A stretch of 64,000 bases of DNA, from contig NZ_KN150731.1 of the NCBI RefSeq assembly GCF_000754805.1, forward strand, positions 2,343,886-2,407,885, written 5' to 3'. Source of the stretch: Yersinia frederiksenii ATCC 33641 (GTDB lineage: Bacteria; Pseudomonadota; Gammaproteobacteria; Enterobacterales; Enterobacteriaceae). This document shows, in pieces, positions 10,253 through 20,327 of the stretch. How positions within the stretch are numbered: the stretch's first letter is position 1; each line of letters starts with the position of its first letter. A model generated the notes under the pieces. That model worked only from the letters and a program-made list of their open reading frames with translations, had not been told where the DNA came from and did not search any database. The position numbers were made by a program, and so were the translations under genes.

Positions 10253-11227
10253 ATGTTTCTTGCGATAACACTATTAATCATTGGCTTGGTTTTACTGGTA
10301 TACGGTGCCGATCGATTAGTTTACGGCGCGGCCGTGTTATCCCGTTCTTTCGGTATTCCGCCACTTATCATCGGGATGACCATTGTCGGTATTGGCACGT
10401 CACTGCCAGAACTGATTGTTTCGGTTACTGCGGCACTGAATAACCAAACCGATATGGCGGTCGGTAATGTGCTGGGTTCCAATATTACCAATTTATTATT
10501 AATTGTTGGCGGTGCGGCTCTGATACGGCCACTTACCGTGCGTTCTGAGATTTTACGCCGCGAATTACCCTTAATGTTGGTCGTAACGGTACTGTGTGGT
10601 TTTCTGCTGGCTGATAATCATCTTAGCCGCGGGGATGGCGTTATTTTGCTGCTTGCGGCAGCCGCTTTTATTATCCTGATGCTAAAAATTGCCCGTCTGG
10701 CCCATGCCGAGGGAAATGATATTCTAACCCGAGAGCAGCTAGCTGAATTACCGCAAGACAGTAACAATACCGTCGCATTACTGTGGCTGGTGCTGGCATT
10801 CATTATTTTGCCTCTGTCAGCCAAAATGATTATCGACAATGCCACGGTGATTGCCCGAGTCGCTGGCGTCAGTGAACTGGTTATCGGGCTGACGGTGATT
10901 GCCATTGGTACCAGCTTACCAGAACTGGCTACTTTCATTGCCGGTGCATTGAAAGGGGAAGATGATATGGCAGTCGGCAATATCATCGGTTCAAATATTT
11001 TTAATATTGTTATTGTGTTAGGCGTTCCCGCACTGTTATCCCCAGGGGATATCAACCCCGAAGCTTTCCAACGTGACTATTGGGTCATGCTCGGAGTCAG
11101 TGTGGTATTCACTGTGCTTTGTCTGGGGCGTAAACATAGAATCGGTCATGTGGCGGGCGCTCTGTTATTATGTGGCTTTATCGCGTATCTCGCGGTGCTA
11201 TTTTGGGCGCCATTGAGCGCAGCGTAA
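10253..11227 (+). CDS. yrbG: inner-membrane Na+/Ca2+ exchanger-family protein YrbG
   Basis: 324-residue membrane protein of the CaCA superfamily with two inverted alpha-repeat motifs, GIGTSLPEL at about residues 47-55 and AIGTSLPEL at about 221-229. Each sits in a hydrophobic half of about five helices, the classic antiporter topology. Substrate and direction are unproven in bacteria. AAAGGA precedes the ATG. It opens the plus-strand run into kdsD. Confidence 0.93.
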   Translation: MFLAITLLIIGLVLLVYGADRLVYGAAVLSRSFGIPPLIIGMTIVGIGTSLPELIVSVTAALNNQTDMAVGNVLGSNITNLLLIVGGAALIRPLTVRSEILRRELPLMLVVTVLCGFLLADNHLSRGDGVILLLAAAAFIILMLKIARLAHAEGNDILTREQLAELPQDSNNTVALLWLVLAFIILPLSAKMIIDNATVIARVAGVSELVIGLTVIAIGTSLPELATFIAGALKGEDDMAVGNIIGSNIFNIVIVLGVPALLSPGDINPEAFQRDYWVMLGVSVVFTVLCLGRKHRIGHVAGALLLCGFIAYLAVLFWAPLSAA

Positions 11228-11263
11228 CCCATGTTGTTTACCAACATTGAGCGGGAACCAAGT

Positions 11264-12286
11264 ATGTCCTCTTTTAATTTACAGCCGGGCGTTAATTCAC
11301 AGTCAGATGTTGATTCACAGCCAAAAATGAATTTTCAGCAGGCGGGTAAACAAGTATTACAAATTGAGCTCGAAGGGTTGGCACAACTCGATCAATATAT
11401 TAATGACGATTTCGCCAAAGCCTGTGAGGCAATATTTAACTGCCACGGCAAAGTGGTGGTGATGGGGATGGGGAAATCAGGCCATATTGGGTGCAAAATT
11501 GCCGCGACCTTTGCCAGCACAGGCACGCCGTCGTTCTTTGTCCACCCCGGCGAAGCCAGTCATGGTGACCTCGGCATGATCACCTCACAAGATATCGTGT
11601 TGGCCATCTCCAACTCAGGGGAGTCCAACGAAATCCTTGCATTGATCCCAGTACTCAAACGTCAGAAAATCCAGCTGATCTGTATGAGTAGTAACCCAGA
11701 CAGCACTATGGGTAAAGCTGCCGATATTCATATATGTATTAAAGTCCCGCAAGAAGCATGTTCACTGGGCTTGGCGCCAACCACCAGCACCACAGCCACA
11801 CTGGTGATGGGCGATGCGCTTGCCGTTGCGTTGTTACAAGCGCGAGGTTTCACTCAAGAAGATTTTGCGCTCTCCCACCCCGGCGGCGCACTGGGGCGCA
11901 AGTTACTGCTACGAATCAGCGATATCATGCACACTGGCGCTGATATCCCACATGTCAGTCCCGACGCATCGTTACGAGATGCATTACTGGAAATCACTCG
12001 GAAAAATCTGGGTTTAACCGTAATCTGTGACGACTTGATGATGATTAAAGGCATCTTTACCGACGGTGATTTACGCCGGGTATTTGATATGGGCGTAGAC
12101 TTGAATAACGCGAAAATTGCCGATGTGATGACCAGTGGCGGCATTCGAGTTCGTCCAACTATGTTGGCAGTCGATGCACTTAATCTGATGGAGTCACGTC
12201 ATATTACCGCAGTGTTGGTTGCCGATGGCGATCAATTGCTGGGCGTGGTGCATATGCACGACATGCTGAGAGCTGGCGTGGTTTAA
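11264..12286 (+). CDS. kdsD: D-arabinose 5-phosphate isomerase KdsD
   Basis: 340-residue enzyme converting ribulose 5-phosphate to arabinose 5-phosphate, the precursor of Kdo in LPS. An N-terminal SIS domain (about 40-180; GMGKSGHIG and SNSGESNE sugar-phosphate motifs) precedes two CBS domains (about 215-335). The ATG at 11264 matches the E. coli start; an upstream in-frame ATG at 11231 is unlikely. Compared with E. coli there is a roughly 12-residue Ser/Gln/Asp-rich insertion after L-Q-P-G, encoded by an imperfect 15-base direct repeat (11291-11305 and 11309-11323). Confidence 0.96.
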   Translation: MSSFNLQPGVNSQSDVDSQPKMNFQQAGKQVLQIELEGLAQLDQYINDDFAKACEAIFNCHGKVVVMGMGKSGHIGCKIAATFASTGTPSFFVHPGEASHGDLGMITSQDIVLAISNSGESNEILALIPVLKRQKIQLICMSSNPDSTMGKAADIHICIKVPQEACSLGLAPTTSTTATLVMGDALAVALLQARGFTQEDFALSHPGGALGRKLLLRISDIMHTGADIPHVSPDASLRDALLEITRKNLGLTVICDDLMMIKGIFTDGDLRRVFDMGVDLNNAKIADVMTSGGIRVRPTMLAVDALNLMESRHITAVLVADGDQLLGVVHMHDMLRAGVV

Positions 12287-12299
12287 TTAAGGGTAAATT

Positions 12300-12863
12300 A
12301 TGAGCAGTACCGTTTATCTGGATACCTGTTATGGACCCGTAGCTAACAGCGTCATGCTGCGTGCGGCAAATATTCGCCTACTGATTTGTGATGTGGATGG
12401 AGTGATGTCCGATGGCCTGATTTATATGGGTAATCAGGGCGAAGAGCTGAAAGCATTCAACGTGCGCGATGGCTATGGTATCCGCTGCCTGATAACCTCA
12501 GGCATTGAAGTGGCCATTATTACCGGTCGCCGCGCCAAATTAGTGGAAGACCGCGCCAACACCTTAGGCATTACCCACCTTTATCAGGGGCAATCTGATA
12601 AGCTGGTCGCCTATAACGAGTTATTGACAGCATTAAAATGCCAGCCTGAGCAAGTGGCTTATATTGGTGATGACCTGATTGATTGGCCCGTCATGGCCCA
12701 AGTGGGGTTATCTGTCGCAGTAGCCGATGCCCATCCATTGCTCATTCCCAAGGCGCATTATGTTACGCATATTAATGGCGGACGCGGTGCAGTACGCGAG
12801 ATATGTGATTTGATATTATTGGCCCAAGGTAAACTCGAAGGTGCCAAAGGATTGTCGATATGA
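12300..12863 (+). CDS. kdsC: Kdo 8-phosphate phosphatase KdsC
   Basis: 187-residue cytoplasmic HAD phosphatase that dephosphorylates Kdo-8-P. The nucleophile motif is DVDGVMSDG and the metal motif GDDLIDWPVM; there is no cap domain, as in the C0 tetrameric KdsC group. It starts 13 bases after kdsD and its TGA overlaps the lptC ATG (ATGA), indicating translational coupling. Confidence 0.96.
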   Translation: MSSTVYLDTCYGPVANSVMLRAANIRLLICDVDGVMSDGLIYMGNQGEELKAFNVRDGYGIRCLITSGIEVAIITGRRAKLVEDRANTLGITHLYQGQSDKLVAYNELLTALKCQPEQVAYIGDDLIDWPVMAQVGLSVAVADAHPLLIPKAHYVTHINGGRGAVREICDLILLAQGKLEGAKGLSI

Positions 12864-13423
12864 GTAAAACAAGACTATGGATAACCCTATCCTTAGCACT
12901 GATTGCGTTAGCATTGATTGGCTGGAATATGTCAGGTTTTAATCAGCAAGCCACTCAAACTGTGGTTGATGATACGGAGCCCTCATCACAAAGCCAGCAT
13001 ACCGTGACCGTAGTCTTTAATCCGGTTGGGCAGCTCAATTATAAATTGGTGGCAGAAGAGGTTCAGAACTTCGCAACACAGGAACTAACCTGGTTTACCC
13101 GGCCAGTGATGACCATGTTTGATGAGAACGCTGTCGCCACCTGGACAGTTCGGGCGGATCGCGCCAAGCTGACCAATGATAAAATGCTTTATTTGTATGG
13201 TCACGTTGAGGTTGATAGCCTGACCCCAGACGCCCAGTTACAAAAAATTAGAACCGATAACGCCCAGGTTAATTTGATCACTCAGGATGTATCCTCAGAC
13301 GATGAAGTTACCCTCTTTGGTGTTGGATTCACATCTAACGGCATGAAAATGCGTGGGAACTTGCGGGATAAAACCGCCGAGCTGATTGAAAAGGTTAAAA
13401 CCTCTTATGAAATCCAAAAATAA
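12860..13423 (+). CDS. lptC: LptC, LPS export inner-membrane protein
   Basis: 187-residue bitopic protein with one N-terminal helix (about 7-24) and a periplasmic beta-jellyroll that receives LPS from LptB2FG and passes it to LptA. The conserved core FDENAVATWTVRADRAKLTNDK fits the family. It overlaps kdsC by 4 bases and lptA by 17 bases. Confidence 0.95.
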   Translation: MSKTRLWITLSLALIALALIGWNMSGFNQQATQTVVDDTEPSSQSQHTVTVVFNPVGQLNYKLVAEEVQNFATQELTWFTRPVMTMFDENAVATWTVRADRAKLTNDKMLYLYGHVEVDSLTPDAQLQKIRTDNAQVNLITQDVSSDDEVTLFGVGFTSNGMKMRGNLRDKTAELIEKVKTSYEIQK

Positions 13424-13952
13424 AATTTGTCATTTTTTGCTTGCCAGCTCACTTTTGGCCGCAAGCTTGCCTGCATTGGCTTTAACCGGTGATTCAGACC
13501 AACCCGTTCTGGTCGACTCGGTCAAACAAGCATTAGATATGACGGCGAATACCGTCACATTTACTGATAATGTGGTTATCAAGCAAGGTACCATTGAGAT
13601 TAAGGCTGATAAAGTTGTTGTGACTCGGCCGGGCGGTGATCAAAACAAAATGGTCATCGAAGGTTTTGGTAACCCGGTGACTTTTTATCAGATGCAAGAC
13701 AGTGGTAAACCCGTCAAAGGCCACGGGCAGAAACTGCGTTACGAGGTCGCTAACGACTTAGTCATATTGACCGGTAATGCCTATCTGGAGCAGCTTGATA
13801 GCAATATCAAAGGTGATCGCATCACGTATCTGGTGAAAAAACAGCAGATGGAAGCCTTTAGTAACAAAGGCAATCGCGTCACTACCGTACTGTTACCGTC
13901 CCAATTACAAGACAAAGGGCCAGCAGCTTCAGGCCAAAAGAAGAGTAAGTAA
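13407..13952 (+). CDS. lptA: LptA, periplasmic LPS bridge protein
   Basis: 181-residue periplasmic beta-jellyroll protein that polymerises into the LPS bridge between LptC and LptD. A signal peptide covers about residues 1-26 (cleavage after ALA near L-T-G-D). The OstA-N domain is seen as QALDMTANTVTFTDNVVIKQG. The ATG at 13407 lies inside the lptC end; a longer in-frame start at 13386 would spoil the signal peptide. The C-terminus is Lys/Ser-rich. Confidence 0.95.
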   Translation: MKSKNKICHFLLASSLLAASLPALALTGDSDQPVLVDSVKQALDMTANTVTFTDNVVIKQGTIEIKADKVVVTRPGGDQNKMVIEGFGNPVTFYQMQDSGKPVKGHGQKLRYEVANDLVILTGNAYLEQLDSNIKGDRITYLVKKQQMEAFSNKGNRVTTVLLPSQLQDKGPAASGQKKSK

Positions 13953-13958
13953 TCATTT

Positions 13959-14684
13959 ATGGCAACATTAATCGCAGAAAAACTGGCTAAGGCGTACAAA
14001 GGCCGTAAAGTGGTCGAAGACGTTAGCCTGACAGTAAAGTCCGGTGAGATTGTCGGCCTGCTTGGGCCGAATGGGGCGGGTAAAACCACCACTTTTTACA
14101 TGGTCGTCGGCATTGTCCAGCGTGACGCCGGGCGTATTGTGATTGATGACGAAGATATCAGCCTCTTGCCGCTCCATGAGCGCGCCCTGCGCGGGATTGG
14201 CTATTTACCGCAAGAAGCCTCTATCTTCCGCCGCCTGAGTGTATTTAACAATCTGATGGCGGTACTGGAAATCCGTAAAGATCTCTCATCTGAACAACGT
14301 CAAGAACGTGCTGATGAGTTGATGGAAGAGTTCCATATTACTCATTTACGTGACAGTCTGGGCCAATCGCTTTCCGGTGGTGAACGCCGCCGGGTTGAAA
14401 TTGCCCGTGCACTGGCGGCAAATCCTAAGTTTATTCTGTTGGATGAGCCTTTCGCCGGGGTTGACCCGATTTCGGTTATTGATATCAAAAAAATTATTGA
14501 GCATCTGCGTGACAGCGGCCTTGGAGTACTGATTACCGACCATAACGTCCGTGAAACATTAGACGTTTGTGAGCGGGCTTATATTGTAAGTCAAGGGCAT
14601 TTAATTGCTCACGGCACACCACAGGAAATTTTGGCTGACGAACAAGTTAAGCGTGTTTATCTGGGTGAAGAGTTCCGTCTCTAA
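13959..14684 (+). CDS. lptB: LptB, ATPase of the LPS exporter
   Basis: 241-residue ABC ATPase powering LPS extraction with LptF/LptG. Walker [10 protein letters not shown], signature [16 protein letters not shown], Walker [14 protein letters not shown] and switch His in ITDHN are intact. It has the same length as in E. coli, lies 6 bases after lptA and 52 bases before rpoN. Confidence 0.97.
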   Translation: MATLIAEKLAKAYKGRKVVEDVSLTVKSGEIVGLLGPNGAGKTTTFYMVVGIVQRDAGRIVIDDEDISLLPLHERALRGIGYLPQEASIFRRLSVFNNLMAVLEIRKDLSSEQRQERADELMEEFHITHLRDSLGQSLSGGERRRVEIARALAANPKFILLDEPFAGVDPISVIDIKKIIEHLRDSGLGVLITDHNVRETLDVCERAYIVSQGHLIAHGTPQEILADEQVKRVYLGEEFRL

Positions 14685-14736
14685 TCTTCACTCGAAAGCC
14701 GTTTCGTCACCCATTAAGGGAAATTGATACCGTATT

Positions 14737-16170
14737 ATGAAGCAAGGTTTGCAACTCAAGTTTAGCCAACAACTGGCAATGACTCCGCAGCTTCAACAGG
14801 CTATTCGTCTGTTGCAGCTTTCTACGCTTGAGCTCCAGCAGGAGATTCAGTTAGCGCTGGAGAGTAACCCCCTGCTTGAGCAAACTGATCTTCATGAAGA
14901 GGTTGATGCCAAAGAAACGGTAGACAGTGAATCGCTCGACACTCGCGAGGCGCTGGAACAAAAAGATATGCCGGAAGAGCTACCGCTAGATGCCACCTGG
15001 GATGAGATTTACACCGCAGGTACGCCATCAGGTATGGGCAATGATTACAGTGATGACGAACTACCGGTCTATCAGGGGGAAACCACCCAAACACTGCAAG
15101 ATTATCTGATGTGGCAAGTAGATTTGACTCCCTTCTCAGAAACGGATGCTGCGATTGCAACCTCTATCGTCGATGCAGTTGATGAAACGGGTTATCTTAC
15201 TGTTCCATTGGAAGATATTCTGGAAAGTATGGGGGATGAAAACGTCGCGCTGGATGAAGTTGAGGCCGTGCTTAAACGCATACAACACTTTGATCCTATT
15301 GGTGTTGCAGCTCGCAATCTGCGCGAATGTTTATTGGTGCAGTTGTCGCAATATGCTAAAGATACCCCTTATCTTGCCGAAGCGCGCTTGGTCATTAGCG
15401 ATTATCTGGACTTGCTGGGTAACCACGATTTCCGCACGATGATCCGCTTAAGTCGGCTAAAAGAAGATACACTTAAAGAAGCCATCGCCCTGATTCAGTC
15501 ATTGGATCCGCGCCCAGGCCAGTCTATCAATACCGGAGAGTCAGAGTACGTCATTCCCGATGTTCTAGTGCGTAAAGACAAAGGGCACTGGACGGTCGAG
15601 CTTAATGCCGATAGCATTCCACGCCTGAAAATTAACCAGCAATATGCAGCAATGGGTAACAATACCCGCAATGATAGCGACGGACAGTTTATCCGCAGCA
15701 ATCTGCAAGAAGCAAAATGGTTGATAAAAAGCCTTGAAAGCCGCAATGAAACGTTGCTGAAAGTAGCGCGTTGTATTGTCGAGCAGCAAGTGGCGTTCTT
15801 TGACAGTGGGCCTGAATTTATGAAACCTATGGTACTGGCTGACATTGCTCAGGCCGTGGATATGCATGAATCGACAATCTCCCGCGTGACCACGCAGAAG
15901 TTCCTGCACAGTCCTCGGGGGATTTTCGAGCTGAAATATTTCTTCTCCAGCCACGTTAATACCGATAGCGGAGGTGAAGCTTCTTCTACCGCGATTCGTG
16001 CGCTGGTGAAAAAATTGGTTGCGGCAGAAAATCCTGCCAAGCCACTGAGTGACAGTAAGCTGACCACACTATTATGTGAACAAGGCATTATGGTGGCACG
16101 CCGCACTGTTGCTAAGTACCGAGAGTCGTTATCCATCCCGCCGTCAAATCAACGTAAACAGTTGGTTTGA
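14737..16170 (+). CDS. rpoN: RNA polymerase sigma-54 factor RpoN
   Basis: 477-residue sigma-54. Region I is Gln/Leu-rich ([27 protein letters not shown]-type start, about 1-50), region II is acidic (about 50-115), and the C-terminal DNA-binding part holds a helix-turn-helix ([11 protein letters not shown]) and the RpoN box [10 protein letters not shown] near the end. It directs nitrogen, formate and other enhancer-dependent promoters. Its linkage to hpf, ptsN, rapZ and ptsO is conserved in Enterobacterales. Confidence 0.97.
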   Translation: MKQGLQLKFSQQLAMTPQLQQAIRLLQLSTLELQQEIQLALESNPLLEQTDLHEEVDAKETVDSESLDTREALEQKDMPEELPLDATWDEIYTAGTPSGMGNDYSDDELPVYQGETTQTLQDYLMWQVDLTPFSETDAAIATSIVDAVDETGYLTVPLEDILESMGDENVALDEVEAVLKRIQHFDPIGVAARNLRECLLVQLSQYAKDTPYLAEARLVISDYLDLLGNHDFRTMIRLSRLKEDTLKEAIALIQSLDPRPGQSINTGESEYVIPDVLVRKDKGHWTVELNADSIPRLKINQQYAAMGNNTRNDSDGQFIRSNLQEAKWLIKSLESRNETLLKVARCIVEQQVAFFDSGPEFMKPMVLADIAQAVDMHESTISRVTTQKFLHSPRGIFELKYFFSSHVNTDSGGEASSTAIRALVKKLVAAENPAKPLSDSKLTTLLCEQGIMVARRTVAKYRESLSIPPSNQRKQLV

Positions 16171-16193
16171 CCTGAACTGAGAAGGAAGACACT

Positions 16194-16481
16194 ATGCAGC
16201 TCAATATTACCGGACATCATGTCGAAATAACCGAAGCATTACGCGAGTTTGTTACCACTAAATTTGCCAAACTTGAGCAATATTTTGATCGAATTAACCA
16301 AGTGTATGTGGTTTTAAGTATCGAAAAAGTAAAACAAATTGCAGAAGCCACGGTGCATGTGAATGGGGGCGAGTTGCACGCAAGCTCAGAGCAGGAGGAT
16401 ATGTACGCCGCAATTGATATTTTGGTTGATAAACTGGCCCGCCAGTTGAACAAGCATAAAGATAAATTGAAACAACATTAA
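16194..16481 (+). CDS. hpf: ribosome hibernation promoting factor
   Basis: 95-residue short HPF of the YfiA/RaiA family that binds the 30S A/P-site region and promotes 100S dimers with RMF. The beta-alpha-beta-beta-beta-alpha pattern and the basic C-terminal helix DKLARQLNKHKDKLKQH fit short HPF. A strong ribosome site (GAAGGAAG) precedes the ATG. It lies 23 bases after rpoN. Confidence 0.95.
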   Translation: MQLNITGHHVEITEALREFVTTKFAKLEQYFDRINQVYVVLSIEKVKQIAEATVHVNGGELHASSEQEDMYAAIDILVDKLARQLNKHKDKLKQH

Positions 16482-16582
16482 CCGATAAAGGTTCTACACT
16501 CGCTACATAATCTGATCCGGCGGTGGAGAGAAAATTTCCCCGCTGGTATCAGGTCTAAAACAGCGCTTAAGTGAAAGATGAG

Positions 16583-17065
16583 ATGATCAACGATCCAGCA
16601 TTGCAATTAAGCTCGGTATTAAATATCGAGTGCACCAAAAGCTCCGTACATTGCTCAAGTAAAAAACGGGCTTTGGAAATTATCAGCGAGTTAGCTGCCA
16701 AACAGCTTAACCTGCCGTCACAGGTCGTTTTCGATGCTGTATTGACCCGCGAACGTATGGGCAGCACAGGTATTGGTAGTGGTATCGCGATACCTCATGG
16801 CAAGTTGGAAGAAGATACTCTGCGTGCCGTAGGTGTATTTATCCGTTTGGAACAGCCGATCGCTTTCGATGCGATTGATAACCAACCGGTTGACCTATTA
16901 TTTGCCTTGTTGGTTCCAGCAGATCAATGTAAAACTCACTTACACACTTTGTCTTTAGTGGCCAAGCGATTAGCTGATAAAACAGTGTGTCGCCGTCTTC
17001 GTGCGGCACAAAGTGATGAAGAGCTTTATCAGATAATTACTGAGTTACCACCAGAGACGGCGTAA
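16583..17065 (+). CDS. ptsN: nitrogen PTS enzyme IIA-Ntr
   Basis: 160-residue EIIA of the fructose/mannitol fold, phosphorylated by NPr on the His in the loop GSGIAIPHGK (about residue 70). It regulates K+ transport, phosphate sensing and other processes and does not transport sugar. I start at the ATG at 16583 (M-I-N-D-P); a GTG four codons upstream is also possible. An ERIC repeat follows it before rapZ. Confidence 0.95.
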   Translation: MINDPALQLSSVLNIECTKSSVHCSSKKRALEIISELAAKQLNLPSQVVFDAVLTRERMGSTGIGSGIAIPHGKLEEDTLRAVGVFIRLEQPIAFDAIDNQPVDLLFALLVPADQCKTHLHTLSLVAKRLADKTVCRRLRAAQSDEELYQIITELPPETA

Positions 17066-17100
17066 TCGTGCGAAACACCCTGCACTTCAAGAACGCAGGA

Positions 17101-17230
<130 letters not shown>

Positions 17231-17253
17231 AGATACCAAGGGGAGTCACTCAC

Positions 17254-18105
17254 ATGGTGCTGATGATTGTCAGCGGCCGTTCCGGTTCAGGGAAGTCTGT
17301 TGCTTTGCGCGCATTAGAAGATATGGGCTTTTATTGCGTTGATAACTTGCCTGTGGTTCTGCTGCCGCAATTGGCTAGTACACTTGCCGAGAGGAATATC
17401 TCCGCCGCAGTGAGCATTGACGTGCGCAATATGCCTGAGTCTCCTGAGGTATTTGAACATGCTATGACTCAGTTGCCAGATAGCTTCTCACCGCAATTGC
17501 TGTTTTTGGATGCTGATCGCAATACCCTGATTCGTCGCTACAGTGATACCCGTCGTCTGCACCCGCTGTCGACTAAAAACCTGTCATTAGAAAGTGCTAT
17601 TGATGAAGAGAGCGTTCTGCTAGAACCTTTACGCTCACGGGCTGATTTGATCATTGATACCTCAGAAATGTCAGTCCATGAGTTGGCTGAAATGTTGCGC
17701 ACCCGTCTGTTGGGTAAACGCGAGCGCGAGCTGACAATGGTGTTTGAATCCTTTGGCTTTAAACATGGTATTCCCATTGATGCGGATTATGTCTTTGATG
17801 TGCGCTTCCTGCCAAACCCACATTGGGATCCCAAATTACGCCCAATGACAGGTTTAGATAAGCCGGTAATCTCCTTCCTTGATCGCCATACAGAAGTGCA
17901 TAACTTTGTTTATCAAACTCGCAGCTATCTGGAACTGTGGCTGCCGATGCTGGAAACCAATAACCGTAGTTATCTGACGGTTGCTATCGGGTGTACCGGT
18001 GGTAAACACCGCTCAGTCTATGTTGCCGAACAATTAGCTGATTATTTCCGCGCCCGCGGCAAGAATGTCCAATCACGTCATCGTACTCTGGAAAAGCGTA
18101 AATAA
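17254..18105 (+). CDS. rapZ: RNase adapter protein RapZ
   Basis: 283-residue GTPase-like protein that delivers the small RNA GlmZ to RNase E and so controls GlmS and amino-sugar supply. Walker A GRSGSGKS is at residues 8-15; the C-terminal sugar-phosphate-binding domain contains GCTGGKHRS and ends in RHRTLEKRK, the basic RNA-binding tail. The ATG at 17254 with AAGGGGAG upstream is the family start; the frame stays open through the ERIC but that part is not protein-like. Confidence 0.96.
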   Translation: MVLMIVSGRSGSGKSVALRALEDMGFYCVDNLPVVLLPQLASTLAERNISAAVSIDVRNMPESPEVFEHAMTQLPDSFSPQLLFLDADRNTLIRRYSDTRRLHPLSTKNLSLESAIDEESVLLEPLRSRADLIIDTSEMSVHELAEMLRTRLLGKRERELTMVFESFGFKHGIPIDADYVFDVRFLPNPHWDPKLRPMTGLDKPVISFLDRHTEVHNFVYQTRSYLELWLPMLETNNRSYLTVAIGCTGGKHRSVYVAEQLADYFRARGKNVQSRHRTLEKRK

Positions 18106-18377
18106 TGACCGTCAAACAGACCGTTGAGATCAAAAACAAGTTGGGAATGCACGCCAGACCCGCCATGAAATTGTTCGAGCTGGTTCAGAGTTTTGATGCT
18201 GAAGTGATGTTACGCAATGACAGTGGTACCGAAGCCGAAGCCAGCAGTGTGATTGCACTGCTGATGCTTGATTCCGCCAAAGGTCGCCAGATTGAAGTGG
18301 AAGCCACCGGGCCTGATGAGATTCAAGCACTGACTGCGGTTATTGAGTTGTTTAATTCCGGGTTTGATGAGGATTAA
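18105..18377 (+). CDS. ptsO: phosphocarrier protein NPr
   Basis: 90-residue HPr-like phosphocarrier of the nitrogen PTS. The phosphorylated residue is His16 in GMHARPA and the regulatory Ser lies in SSVIALLML. It relays phosphate from EI-Ntr to PtsN. Its ATG overlaps the rapZ stop by one base (TAATG), indicating coupling. It ends the rpoN-region operon. Confidence 0.95.
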   Translation: MTVKQTVEIKNKLGMHARPAMKLFELVQSFDAEVMLRNDSGTEAEASSVIALLMLDSAKGRQIEVEATGPDEIQALTAVIELFNSGFDED

Positions 18378-18421
18378 GGTTCTCCATTCACATAACCGGT
18401 GATGGGCGAGGTTAGTTCAGA

Positions 18422-18446
18422 TTTCGGTTGCTATTAGTTTAGTGCG
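18422..18446 (+). repeat. copy of a TTTCGGTTG intergenic repeat end
   Basis: The 24-base string starting TTTCGGTTG and ending GTTTAGTGC matches the left end of the element at 32911 with two mismatches. It lies just downstream of ptsO. No matching right end is seen nearby, so this is a fragment or a diverged copy. The remainder of 18447-18580 shows no gene. Confidence 0.55.
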
Positions 18447-18580
18447 ATGAGTGCTCGGTTCAGTTGTCCAAATACTGGATCACGTTTCCAAACCACCACA
18501 ACCCACCTAATTAAATTTATTTAAAATCAAAACAGACTAAGTAATCGTTTGCTAATCATAAAAAATGCAGTGTTCCCCCC

Positions 18581-18621
18581 TTGCGGAGAAATCACACGCG
18601 AGTATAATTCGCCACAATTTG
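18581..18621 (+). promoter_or_regulatory. pyrBI promoter with UTP-sensitive start
   Basis: TTGCGG (18581-18586) and a perfect TATAAT (18603-18608) are spaced by 16 bp. The predicted start is at 18616 in the sequence AATTTG. This initial transcribed sequence is the one in E. coli pyrBI where high UTP causes reiterative U addition and abortive release, so the promoter itself should sense UTP. Confidence 0.85.
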
Positions 18622-18630
18622 CCGGGAGAT

Positions 18631-18759
18631 ATGATGAAAAGCCAAGTGCGTTTTGTTGAAAATGACCCTATCTATGGTCGACAAAATTGCCTGCCAGCAG
18701 GCAGCCAGCTGCCGTTCTTTCTCCCGTTGCTAAACCGATCCTGTAAGGCCCCTCATTGA
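18631..18759 (+). CDS. pyrL: pyrBI leader peptide PyrL
   Basis: 42-residue leader peptide with a good ribosome site (GGGAG) before tandem ATGs at 18631 and 18634. Its last codons and stop lie inside the attenuator stem. Ribosomes that stay close behind the polymerase block hairpin formation, and the pyrimidine-rich stretch around 18711-18730 is where polymerase is expected to pause when UTP is low. The sequence is not closely similar to E. coli PyrL, but the layout is the same. Confidence 0.85.
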   Translation: MMKSQVRFVENDPIYGRQNCLPAGSQLPFFLPLLNRSCKAPH

Positions 18760-18772
18760 GGGGCTTTTTTTT
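18748..18772 (+). terminator. pyrBI attenuator
   Basis: GCCCCTC (18748-18754) and GAGGGGC (18758-18764) with an ATT loop are followed by T8 (18765-18772). The pyrL stop codon (18757-18759) sits in the loop and the first bases of the descending stem. This is an intrinsic terminator controlled by coupling of transcription and translation. Confidence 0.93.
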
Positions 18773-18863
18773 GTCTACTGATCGGTGCCAAATTCAACAC
18801 TATGACAACTGATTAAAAATTCAGGTAGCCCGAGACCACGGGCAGCCACAGAGGAGAGCGAAA

Positions 18864-19799
18864 ATGGCCAACCCGTTGTATCACAAACATATCATCTCAA
18901 TTAACGACTTATGTCGCGAGGAACTGGAACTGGTACTGCGCACTGCTGCCAGCCTAAAAAGCCATCCGCAACCTGAGTTGTTGAAACATAAAGTGATCGC
19001 CAGTTGCTTTTTCGAAGCCTCAACCCGCACCCGTTTGTCATTTGAAACTTCCATTCACCGCCTGGGCGCCTCGGTCGTGGGTTTTTCTGACAGCAGCAAT
19101 ACTTCGCTTGGGAAGAAAGGCGAAACCTTGGCAGATACCATGTCTGTCATCAGCACCTATGTTGATGCCATCGTCATGCGCCACCCACAAGAAGGCGCTT
19201 CTCGCCTGGCTGCCCAGTTCTCAGGTAATGTGCCAGTAGTGAATGCCGGTGATGGTGCAAACCAACATCCGACCCAAACGCTACTCGATTTATTCACCAT
19301 TCAAGAAACTCAAGGGCGGCTGGATAACATCAATATCGCCATGGTCGGTGATCTAAAATATGGCCGCACGGTACACTCACTGACGCAAGCGCTGGCAAAA
19401 TTCAACGGTAACCGCTTCTTCTTCATCGCCCCAGATGCTCTGGCAATGCCTGCTTATATCTTGCAAATGCTGGAGGAAAAAGGTATCGAATACAGCCTGC
19501 ACGAAAGTATTGAAGAAGTGGTACCGGAATTAGACATTCTCTACATGACCCGCGTACAAAAAGAGCGCTTAGACCCATCAGAGTACGCCAACGTCAAAGC
19601 GCAGTTTGTCCTACGTGCCGCGGACTTGAATGGCGCACGGGATAATCTCAAAGTGCTGCACCCACTGCCGCGGATTGATGAAATCACCACCGATGTCGAC
19701 AAAACCCCTTATGCCTACTATTTCCAACAGGCTGGTAATGGGATTTTTGCTCGTCAGGCGCTGCTGGCACTGGTATTAAACCAAGAATTGGCTCTTTAA
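18864..19799 (+). CDS. pyrB: aspartate carbamoyltransferase catalytic chain
   Basis: 311-residue catalytic subunit, forming c6r6 with PyrI, that makes carbamoyl-aspartate in pyrimidine synthesis. Carbamoyl-phosphate-binding STRTR is at residues 53-57, the Lys of the 80s loop is in SLGKKGETL, and [10 protein letters not shown] is intact. It has the same length as the E. coli chain. A strong ribosome site (GAGGAG) precedes the ATG, and pyrI follows 13 bases later. Confidence 0.97.
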   Translation: MANPLYHKHIISINDLCREELELVLRTAASLKSHPQPELLKHKVIASCFFEASTRTRLSFETSIHRLGASVVGFSDSSNTSLGKKGETLADTMSVISTYVDAIVMRHPQEGASRLAAQFSGNVPVVNAGDGANQHPTQTLLDLFTIQETQGRLDNINIAMVGDLKYGRTVHSLTQALAKFNGNRFFFIAPDALAMPAYILQMLEEKGIEYSLHESIEEVVPELDILYMTRVQKERLDPSEYANVKAQFVLRAADLNGARDNLKVLHPLPRIDEITTDVDKTPYAYYFQQAGNGIFARQALLALVLNQELAL

Positions 19800-19812
19800 G
19801 GGGGGATTGAAT

Positions 19813-20277
19813 ATGACTCAGGATTATAAACTACAGGTTGAAGCGATTAAATGCGGCACCGTGATTGACCACATTCCGGCGCAAATCGGGTTCAAATTGT
19901 TATCGCTGTTCAAATTGACCGCAACTGACCAGCGCATTACTATCGGGCTGAATCTGCCGTCAAAACGCTCAGGCCGTAAAGATTTGATTAAAATAGAAAA
20001 TACCTTCCTGACAGAACAACAAGCCAACCAATTAGCAATGTATGCACCAGATGCGACCGTTAACCGCATCGACAACTACGAAGTGGTGAAGAAGCTAACA
20101 CTTAGCCTGCCAGAACATATTGACGCAGTACTCACTTGCCCTAACAGCAACTGTATTAGCCATAATGAGCCGGTGGATTCCAGCTTCAAAGTGACTGCTA
20201 AGCAGGGTGACATCTACCTTAAATGCAAATATTGCGAGAAAGAGTTCGACCATCAGGTGGTGCTACAAGCCGATTAA
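19813..20277 (+). CDS. pyrI: aspartate carbamoyltransferase regulatory chain
   Basis: 154-residue regulatory subunit binding CTP/UTP and ATP. The zinc site is complete with Cys109, Cys114, Cys138 and Cys141 (CPNSNC and CKYC), the same numbering as E. coli. The N-terminal allosteric part ([17 protein letters not shown]) is conserved, with Cys14 where E. coli has Arg. Start is the ATG at 19813; a TTG two codons upstream is in frame. Confidence 0.97.
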   Translation: MTQDYKLQVEAIKCGTVIDHIPAQIGFKLLSLFKLTATDQRITIGLNLPSKRSGRKDLIKIENTFLTEQQANQLAMYAPDATVNRIDNYEVVKKLTLSLPEHIDAVLTCPNSNCISHNEPVDSSFKVTAKQGDIYLKCKYCEKEFDHQVVLQAD

Positions 20278-20301
20278 TCCCCAACCCGGATGAATACTGC
20301 T

Positions 20302-20327
20302 GCCCGTAAATATTTACAGTTACGGGC
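20302..20327 (+). terminator. hairpin after pyrI
   Basis: GCCCGTAA (20302-20309) pairs perfectly with TTACGGGC (20320-20327). No T-run follows, so it may be an mRNA 3'-end stabiliser or a weak terminator rather than a full stop before ridA. Confidence 0.4.
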
